Under the pieces are notes generated by a model that was not told the origin of the DNA, searched no databases, and saw only the letters and a list, made by a program, of their open reading frames with translations. The translations under genes and the position numbers were made by a program. Shown one piece after another: positions 10,801 to 22,048 of a stretch of 64,000 bases of DNA. The stretch comes from Apostichopus japonicus (taxonomy: Eukaryota; Echinodermata; Holothuroidea; Aspidochirotida; Stichopodidae): NCBI RefSeq assembly GCF_037975245.1, contig NC_092572.1:21688489-21752488 (forward strand), read 5' to 3'. Position 1 is the stretch's first letter. The number at the start of each line of letters is the position of its first letter.

Positions 10801-12896
10801 CATTTTGATAACATGAGATAAATATTTAATGTGTGAGGATATGACTATAACCAAACAAAGAAAGAGACATAGTCACATTAAGTAAATAAATTCATATTAA
10901 ACATTAATTTCAGATTGATTTGATGTTAATAGCCAAATCTAACGTATCGAAGAATATATAGCTAGATAAAAAGTTTCCCTTCTTTTCGATTGTCAGGAGA
11001 AGGTTGAAATCAAACCCCGGACCTTTCTGTCACAGACTTAAGTCCCGAGTTCGTATAACAGGCTTTGTATAACTGTCATTGAGGGCATACTACGCACGTA
11101 TTACGTTTGAACAGAGTGCACCCATGGCGCTTTGAATTTGACAATGTATGCATATGCGACACATTCATTCCATAAATATGACTGAATAAAACGATATATA
11201 TTTACATTCTCCCATAAAGGGATTCATGAATAAATCACTTAATTTCTGAGAATTCAGCCAATTACTTTATTAGTAAACCAAATGTTTATGGCTCAATTGT
11301 GTTGCATCATAAATCTACATGTTCGGTTGCTCTGTGAATATTCTCTTAAACTTCCGTAATCTTTAATTTATAATATATATATATATATATATATAGTTTT
11401 ATGTTATTTTTAAATTTTAAATTTTATTTATTTATTTATTTATATACGTTCTAAAATGCTTTTACTACTCATGTATCATCTAACTTCCTCACTGCAATGT
11501 CCAAGTGTTAAAGAGTTACCTCCAGGTGTGTTAAACAGTAGATAATCAGTTTTTTGAAAGATTATCTTTTCCTTGCAATTAAAAAACAAATACAAAATAT
11601 TACTCTAATTCACAAACTATACAATGTGAAATCTTAATATTGTCATATTTGCTTGTTAATAGGAGCTGGAAGAAAAATAGCAACGCCCTAATTTATAAAT
11701 TTAACCAAAGTCTTACTGTTTTTGTATTTGTTTGTTTATTTATTTAGACAAACCACGCTGCATAAGCCACTTCAGTAACGACTTCTTCACATGTCACTGT
11801 ACATCGAATCCAGCAGCTAATGTCACCATCCTAATTAATGGCTCACACAACGTGTATAGTCAAACAGTAACACTAAATTTTTTATTATCCTGTAAATTTA
11901 TCCTGTTTGGCGATCAATAGTTTCGGCAAAACGACAACAGAGGCTGAATTATTTCTTCCAAGTGTTAACCATAGTATACCTGGTAAGTAACCTCTAAACT
12001 GTCAAAACATGTTGATGTATATGTTCTTATAATTAATATATATTATAGGCCTATACCTACCGACTTCAGTTTGGGTTGCCTGTCTTACTGCACTCATCGA
12101 TCACCATTCGCAACATTTTTATTATACGGAAATTAACTTTGCAACAATTGTTAAATTATTGAACCTTACATGATAACATAAATATTGATTTGACCTATTT
12201 TATATATATTACCATTGCCATAGCAGGACGACTTGATGCAGTATCTATACTGTTGCACCGCAGGGGCGGCGATTTGTTTCAAACTGGGGGGGGGGGGGAC
12301 ATTTGCTTGGTTGCAGGCGCGTAGGAACTTTCATCTCAAAATATTCGCGCTTCGTGATATTTTAATAAATATATATAGGCCTATATATATATCAGGGGCG
12401 TCGGAGCCGTTACGGCAGGTTCGGCGAAGGCCGGACCAATATTCACGGCGCAAAAAAAAAAGAAAAAAAAGTAGGACTAAGAAAAAAAATGGCAAAAAAT
12501 AAAGAACCAAAATGACACATACTTCAAAAATGTGTTTCAGAAGATTAATCGGGTACAAAAACAGACAAGGGAGAATCTTGTTTTTTCATATGACACATGT
12601 GAACTGCTATTTCATGCAATCTGGGAAGTATATTTTCAATAATTTTCAATCATGATGACCGCAAGTAGGCTAAATGTAACTACTCTGGCATGGCATGTGT
12701 CTTGTTTTCAAGCTCGGGAAGTGCCATTTCCTGCAATCTGGGAGGCATTTTTTCAAAATTTTCTCCGTTACGCTACGCGCCAACCATGGTGGCGCGTAGC
12801 GTAGTTTGACCTACCAATAATTATGATAGATGGCCACACTCTGATCTGCCGTACCAATCCCAAATAGCTTCCGACGCCCCTATATATATATATATC

Positions 12897-12936
<40 letters not shown>

Positions 12937-15900
12937 TATAGATATATATATATATATTAGTCATTAACTTTTCTTTGAATCATTTACTGCTTTAATAGTC
13001 TTTATATGCTGTATTAGTCCTTTGAATGCTTTATTTAGTCCTTTTACTATTCTATTGGTCCTTATCTATTCTATTAGTCCTTTAACTGCTTTATTAGTCA
13101 TTAACTAATCTATTAGTCCTTCACTGCTCTATTATCCCTTTAACTGTCATATTAGTCCTAACTATTGGTCCTTTACTGTTATGTTAGTCTCTAACTGCTA
13201 TATAATACCTTTACTGCTCAATTATTTATCTACTGCTATATTAGTCTTTAACTTCTATATTGGTCATTTGCTGTTCTATTACTTCTGTACTACTCTATTA
13301 GTCCTTCAATTGCTCTAGTATTCCTTTACTGTTCTATTAGTCCTTTAACTGCTATATTATTCATTAACTATTCTATTAGTCCTTTAAATGCTTTATTAGT
13401 CATTAAACTGCTATATTGGTCCTTTACTGGTATATTAGTACTTAAGTATTCTTTGAGTCCTTTACTACTCTATTAGTCTTTAACTATTCCATAAGTGTTT
13501 AACTATTATATCAGTTCTTTACTGCTATATTAGTCCCCTTACTGCTATATCTATATATATCTATATATATATATGGAAGGATATTACAACTGCATAGAAG
13601 GAGGGGTGACGAAATCGACGGTCTTACTTAGTGTGGAAGGTATAGTGACATATTGATAAAAATATATTCAGTTCTAATTGCGAACATAATTTATAGTTTA
13701 TAAGATTGTGAACAAAAGTGGTTGTTATTTTGTTCATATATACCAGTGACCAGTCAATTTTGTGGCAAATGAAAGAACATTTGACGGGGTAAATACGTTT
13801 GAAACTGTATATATTTTACATTATTTGTGACTATTGTGTTACCACGATAACTTTGATGTGGTTATGTACCATAACATCTAGCTAAAGTCAAAGTCATTCA
13901 ATCGAAGGAAATCTAATTTTCCGATAATCTATCCCATATATTATCCGTTATTTCTACTCTATATGTTATGATGGCGTCATACAGAGAGCGTTCCAAACAA
14001 CTTTCAGTCTTTCACGTGTTGTTTTATGTTTTTTGGTTTATAATTGCAGTTCCTCCAATCTTGACGTTAAAAATTGATAACGGGAGTCACGTTATCAATA
14101 ATGGTAGCATTAATGTAAGATTGGACCAAGACATCGCCATCCAATGTGTAGCAGAGGGAGGAAGACCTGTTGTTTCTCTTGGGTTGGAGATAAATGGCAA
14201 TCCGAATTATGATGTCTTACTGTTTTTGTATTTGTTTGTTTATTTATTTAGACAAACCACGCTGCATAAGCCAGATCATTAACGACTTCTTCACATGTCA
14301 CTGTACATCGAATCCAGCAGCTAATGTCACCATCCTAATTAATGGCTCACACAACGTGTATAGTCAAACAGTAACACTAAATTTTCATTATCCTGTAAAT
14401 TTATCCTGTTTGGCGATCAATAGTATCGGCAAAACGACAACAGAGGCTGAATTATTTCTTCCAAATGTTAACCATAGTATACCTGGTAAGTAACCTCTAA
14501 ACTGTCAAACATGTTGATGTATATATTCTTATAATTAATATATATTATAGGCCTATACCTACCGACTTCAGTTTGGGTTGCCTGTCGTACTGCACTCATC
14601 GATCACCGTTCACAACATTTTTTATGAAACTTTGCAACAATTGTTAAATGATTGAACATTACATGATTACATTTATATCGATAAGACCTACTTTATCTGT
14701 ATTACCATTGCCATAGCGGGGAGACTTGATGCAGTATATTTACTGTTGCATGTTTGCTCAAATTTACGAAAGAACCTGTGTACATCTACCCTGTGAATAT
14801 ATTCAATAATCAACAATTATGCGTTCCATTTCCCCACAGATGTTTATGACCCAACCACCGTCTTACCAAAGCAACTTACAAGTCTCTACACTATTGGCAT
14901 ACCTATTTGTTCCATGGGTTTTCTGTTAGCATGTTTTCTTGTTTTCACTTATATGTTTTTATGGAGGAAAGGTAAGGACTATTCAAGCGGATTATTTGAG
15001 ACTCGGGTATATAGGTAGCTCGTTTTCTCCTTCTCCTTCTCCTTCTCTTGTTTCAAAGTCAGGAAATTTAGATGTAGGTATAAGTATTGTAAACGCATTT
15101 GATCCTTATACTATTGAAACTATGGAAACAGTTTAACTATAAAGGTGTTTTGTTTTATAAAAATCTTCAGGTTTAATCAAATTACAAATGTAAAGATAAG
15201 TTAATGATATTAGGAAACATTATATATTACATTTGGAGGTAATTGCTTCAATTGGAAATGTTAAGGTAAAAGAATCGGCCAAGTTAACATCATAGTAGAC
15301 CAGATTGGTTTTCTACTATGTTTACCAAACAATTTTTGGAAATGATCATTTGAGATTTAGTCATTGTGTTGTTATCTTATCGAGCTTTTCCGTTATCGAT
15401 TTTCACTTTAGAAGGAATTAACTCACAAAATTGATTTTTTATTTCTTCGATTACAGTGTCAAGAAACCTACGAAGGTGAGTCTCGAGAACAGCATATTCC
15501 ACTGATTGCCACATGTGACCAGCTCCACTCACAATCCCCCTTCTCTTTCCCAAGTCTTTTCTAAATCCAGTCCCTGTTTTTGTTACTAAAATAATGGTTA
15601 TTTAATATCTTTACTGTAGATAAGACAGCCAATAGAGTTGTACATTGATGATACAAAAGATGGAGGATTTTGTTTTTTCAATTTTGTTCCATTTTGGTTT
15701 AGAAACCAGAGTGTCATCTCAAGTAATCCAATGAAAGTACTTGATAAAGGACCCTCAGGTATCGATCAATCAAGTAAGGGTCATTTTGATTTCAAGTCGT
15801 TCTTTAAATAAGAGTTATCACACAATACCTTGTAAACTTTGTAAAGGGTCCATACTGAAGAACATAATGTTACGAACTGGTATATTACTGTCATGCTAAA

Positions 15901-18900
15901 AATATTTTAATATATGACAAATTAATAAGAGACATTAGCAAATTTAGCCCTACAGTAATCTTGTTAGTACTATATAGAATCAATGTTGAATATAACAACA
16001 TAATATGTTCTGTATTTTCATTGGTATTACTGAATATTGCTGTAATGACATTCACATGCATAACTTAATACTCACTATATTCAAACATTAAAACAAATAT
16101 ATGATTACTAACTATTGTATTATGACGGAGTTATATATTAGTTTCAAGTTTAACAAAATATTAACTTCTGTTTACAGTCAATCAAAAAGGAGGAAGGTAA
16201 GCTTTAGTTATCAATTTAGTCTAGCAAAACCTTGACGCTTTGGAATTGAGTTTATATTTGAATGCTAAAGCCTGAAGGTATTTTGATTTCGAAACTGACA
16301 GATAAGTTGCATTGAAATATTTTACTTTTAAGTAACAACAAGGTTTATAATGTTGCTATTATCCCTTGGTATGAACTATCATGGAATGTCCAAGTTCTTT
16401 TCGTTGTTTATTTCTGTAGAAGGGAAGAATTACCAGAGATACCTGTTGACGAGGACAACTCGCAGAACTCGCACCATTCTGAAGGAAATGAACCTAGTAG
16501 GTTACTCAAATAAATCTAATTTTAAAGAAATGAATCAATGAAGGCATTTACGAAACTACAACATTTATTACACACCGTAAGTAGAGCCCAGAGTACGTGT
16601 AACATAGTACGATTAGAGAGCCAGTAACATAAAGTAATAACACTTAAAAAACTGAGATATTACGTATGAAAGTTGTATAGGCTAGTATATTTTATAAATG
16701 TCCTCCCAAAGGAAAGCATTAAGTATAATCATTTTAGACAGCTACTTTTGTTAAATTTGACATACACCAGAAAGCTTCGGTCTAAATTACTGAAGGTAAC
16801 GATATGTATTTCCTTTACGAATCTTTTCATTGTTCATTTTCTGGCAGATTACTATTCTACAGCAGATGCGATTGCAAGAAATGATGCCCGGATGTTGAGT
16901 GAGAAAGATATTTCCATCATCATGAATATTAAAATGGGAAACATCTACCAAAGATGGATAGGATCTGTTAATCTTTTTAAGGAGACCAATAAGTGTGTTG
17001 TAATAACAACAATGTCAGGTTAGTGATAACATCTAATATTCAATATCTATAATCCAAAGGCTGATGTTAACGTCGGAGTCAGAGATTGATATCGTCAATC
17101 ATATTTATATCATTTAAATGAATAACTTATATTAAGTGACCTTGTGAGCAACATTTTGATTGGTACATATTATCACGCTTTAATTTAATGCTGACCCTTT
17201 TCTGTCATATTTTCATTGATATTAATTCGAATTGATTATTAAGCTAGCCAGTTTTCATCCCGATTATAATCATATTCAATGACATTATATAATTTATGGA
17301 GATTTGTTTGTTTTAGGTAAACTGTTCCTTATAAGTGAGCATCTCAACTGTGAAAATCTGCATAGCGTCTTGTCACGTGATACTAAAGATAAAGGAGACT
17401 ACTATTGTTGTAGTTCATTGTCAGTTCCTGACGTCATCAAACACGTAGCGGGAGTATTGGAAGGAATGGACGTCCTTAAGACATTCGGGGTAAGAAATGC
17501 AAAACTTGCCTGAGTTTTCAGCTAAATATTGTTTTAATTTAGTCAGATAGTATTTTTTCATCAACCTCGGCACTGTTTGTTGTAAAGTTGCTATTTGTGT
17601 CTAACTTATTTGTAAACAAAACAAGCTTTCATTCACACTCGAGACCACTTTAATTATTTAACAACTGCTCAAATGATTGGTTTTCATATTCTGTCAGTTC
17701 CTTCACCCTGGCTTAACAACCAAAAAGGTGTTACTAACCAAGGAAGGACAGGTTAAATTATTTGACTTCTGTCTGGCCGGCGATGCACCAAAAATAGCTG
17801 CTCTTAAGAAAGCACAGGTAAATAACACAATCATTAATCGAAGTATGACCTTGTTCTCTGTGTCTAATAATGATATATATATATTTACTTAGTTACTTTC
17901 ACGGTCTTTATCATCAGAATAGGTGTCTTTTGTAATGGATAGCGGAGTCTTAGATGTACAACTTTATTTAGATCAAGCTAAAAAAAAACACAAAATACTT
18001 TAACTGAATTGCTCGTTTTCGTTAAGTTTTTGCATATTTGGTGGATTTCATTAGAGAAGTACATTGTTACTATTATTTGAATGGAAAGCTGAATATACTT
18101 AAATCTCATACATGGACTGCTATAAACTGTTTTCATAATATAGTTAAAAATACTCCATATCCAAATCACTGTTTACTCTTAATCAAAACCTCTCTATATT
18201 GAATGACATCCCATAGCCAAGTTGAATAATTTTCCAATGTAACTTACCATCAATTCGACTTAAAAAACAAAAATCAGCGGTGATTCTATTGACAAAAGTG
18301 TACAATTCTGGATTAGTATTACCTGAATGTAACACTAACATATTAATACAATAAACTTTCATTTGTTGTAAACTCTTTTTCTTTTCAGGTTCCTACGGTA
18401 ACTTTGAACCAATTTCCACCTGAAATGTTACTGTTGAATCATTATACAGAAACCAGTGACGTGTGGTCTACAGCAGTAGTAATATGGGAGATTATGGCAG
18501 CTGGTAATGAAATTTAATTTTAACGAAGACCTTGTAGCAAATAATAAAATTGTTCAATTGCAAAATACGTTGCTTATTATAACAGAAAACTACAGCAGTT
18601 ATCAATAAAAAAGTTTCATGTTTCACATATGATTAGTAAATTGGATTTTATCGAATATATTTATCTCCAATAAAATAAGTACATCACAGATAACTCAAGT
18701 TTTTGATTTTCAATTAATTCTGAGTCAGTGGATTTGCTCAAATATTTACAGTAATTTGAATGCAGAAGAAACATGTAAATAATCTTTTAAGAAAATCAAC
18801 TTATTATAATTATCTATAGAGACACTTTATATATTGACACTAGATATATTGTACATGAAATACCGTCAAACGCAATCCAGTACCAAATTATGATATTGCA

Positions 18901-21900
18901 CATTTTTCCTTTTTTGGTGACGGAAAGTTACATTACTGCTCTTATCGGTATTTAAGGTTAGTTTATTAGAAGCAGAGACATGGGCATCATTTGTTGTCTG
19001 AAATTAATTACAGCATTTACAACAATTGGTAGTATTATGTATAAGTAGAGTGAATGCAAGAGGGCAAGAAGTGAGTCTGATAATATTCATGACAGACACC
19101 CAGCTGAACAAATGTCTGGAAGACATGATAACCATGGCCACTGGCATTTTCCTAGTAATCCTCTGCACAGTACTCTTGGTGTGCTCAAAGTCAGCGATGT
19201 TCATATTTTCAAAATGTGTACTTTTGCTTACAAATACGTTAACAATGCACTGCCTCGTGTCTTTCGAAATGTTGTAGACCGAAGATTTGGGTCAGATATC
19301 ACAAACGTCACGAGAACAAATGTACTATTCTCTGTCACTAGACACCGCTCTAAACATGGAAAGTTTCTGCTAAACAATTACTGTTATTAAATATGGAATA
19401 ATCTCTCAACTGGTATTAGACATTCGAAATCATTTGCTTCATCTAAGTATAAACTAAAGAGTAATCTTACTTCCAAGTACCGTGGTTGATATTATTGTCA
19501 ATTTTGTTTGGTACATTTGGTTTTTCTTCTTACTTTGTTCTGTTTTTTCTTTCTTTTTCTTTAGAGTTACTAGCTTTGATAAACATTTTATGTTTTTTCT
19601 AGTATCCTGTATATACCATTACTGCACTGTTTTGTATGTCTACGTATATGCGAAATGTATTAACTGAACTGAACTGAACTGGTGTTCCCTCCATACACAA
19701 GTTGGATATATATATACTATTTTCGATGTTTCTACACTCGCACATCTCTTAGGAAACCCACCATTTCCTGTCAACAAGGAAGTTACTAGTGTTGACGGAG
19801 AAGCGACCACACCATCAGCACCGTGGCCGGAGAAGTACTTGCAGATAAAGTAAGAGAGAAGTCAATCTTTAAAGTACCCTTTCATTCTATAAGTGTCGAA
19901 GTAACCGCATTCCATTCTAGTTGAAGTCGGCGTGTAATTAATTCTGAATTTTTCTATTTGAGAGACAAATATTTAAAAATTATTGTAGGTTTTACAACTA
20001 TCACACAGTGTATGCGATTTTTGTAGTTGGATTAAAAAAGTTAATATGATAGAGTAATTGTGGAGTATTTATTGATACTTAAGTCTACTTAGGTTACCAT
20101 AAATGAATTTAGCGTGTTATGGTGGTCTCACTTGTTTGTTTCAGGTACTTTCATCCAAATGAGTGTTTCCATAGTCACTTTAATTAGAGCTATGTAATAC
20201 TCATTGATATGTAAAACGTTGAAAGAGTCCTTTATTTTAACCAAATAATAGCCTCATTATTTCTAGTGGGAAGTCTTACAAGAAATTGATCATGAAAGTA
20301 AAACTTATTAAATGTGTTTATTAGTATAACACTTCTTGTATTTCATATTTACATTGAAACATATAAAATAGTACACTGCATCTACTGATTCACTATTTGA
20401 TTTGATTTCTTAATCATGTGCAGAGATAAAATCTTATTCGATTGCTGGAATCATAACTCTTCTCTTCGACCTTCCATTCATCATCTGAGGGGAACATTCG
20501 TAGCTGTAAGTAATATATTACTCATCTTTAGAACAGATATCAGTTACCATTACGTTGCCGTAGGTGGTATCAACATCATTGTTACACATGCACAATGAAT
20601 AAACTTTTGTCCCCAATTTTATTTGAAACTTAAGATTAAGAGTTTTATCAAGAAGTTTAAGCAGTAGTTCATAAACTCTATCCTAATCGTGCTATATTCA
20701 GCATCCCTTAATGTCATCATGTTAGTCATCCCCACCGTCAAATTGGAATCCACGGGTAGGAAATGGAATCGTAAAGTCAATATTTAGTGAGGTTTAGTTT
20801 ATTGGTATCGATATAAACCGAGTTAAATCATTCTGACAACTAACCCAATATTGAAACGCATAGTTAAATTCATAAAATTTTATGGTTTGACAAAGAAGAC
20901 TGCCACAGATATACCACATGAAGTAAAGCGGCGTTTTGTACACAGTACAGGTCCTATGTCGATCATCACGATGTGCTTTGTCACGTGCAAGGATAACGAT
21001 GTAACTGAATATGTAGCTTAACCTTAGGCAGTGTATAATAAAAATCGATAATCGATAGTTGTAGTTATACAGCTGTCTCATATTACCAGCTTAAAGTGGC
21101 TTCAAATGATTTCCCTTCACTGAATATTTATTTAAACATCTGTGGTATGTCAGACGATGTATAAATCCTCACTTTGGTGTAACAACGACATAATGTATTC
21201 TAAGATACACTATTGAATACGCTTGGTATGGGCTCTCTTTCCTGTTGTGTTGAGATTCATAGAAATATTCATATCTAACTTATTTATGATTTATCTTGAT
21301 TTGATTGTACCTTTAATGTGAAGAAGGTCAGTCCAGGCAACGTTAAATATATATTGAGCATTTCTTTGTTGAGAGTGTCTTGCAAAAGTCCCCGCATTTT
21401 CCCTTAACAGATATTTGAAAAATTAATCGCTGACAGTTCTCATGAGATACCGATACCTACGACGCATCTACCTATGAGAGCCCCTGATACCGCTCAACCT
21501 TCCTATGCAGAACACATCTACCATGCTGGAATGTGAACTGAGTGTGCCTAGATTCTAATACTAGCGATTGGTAATCGCTACGAAACTTCAAGATTTCCAT
21601 GAAGTCACAGGACCTACCTAATCAGACCACATATGCCATGTTGTGAAGAGTATAACAGGTTGTCGCATATGTTCTTATCGTCAGTCATTATTGACCAGCA
21701 CCTGCAGAGTAGAACTGGGCGTCAAATATGTTCTGATCGGCAGTTATTATTGACTACAGCAGAGTTTACCTCCGCAATTAGATAGTTATCATGCAGGATA
21801 GTAGACTCGGATTTTTTCATTGGTATCAATTACTCTGCTTTCTATAAAAATTCTTCTTATTTTTAATATTAGTATTATAATTAATATTATAACTGTTATT

Positions 21901-22004
21901 ATTAATATTACAATAATTATAATTTTGTAGTATTATTATGATGATTATTATGATAATGATTTTTTTTATGATTATTTTTATGATTATGATTATTATTATG
22001 ATTA

Positions 22005-22048
<44 letters not shown>

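Noticed and set aside
12233-12502. Lys/Arg-rich frame ending in poly-Lys
   Set aside because: It runs across the junction of two repeats and an A-rich run, with no splice support and a different frame in unit 3.
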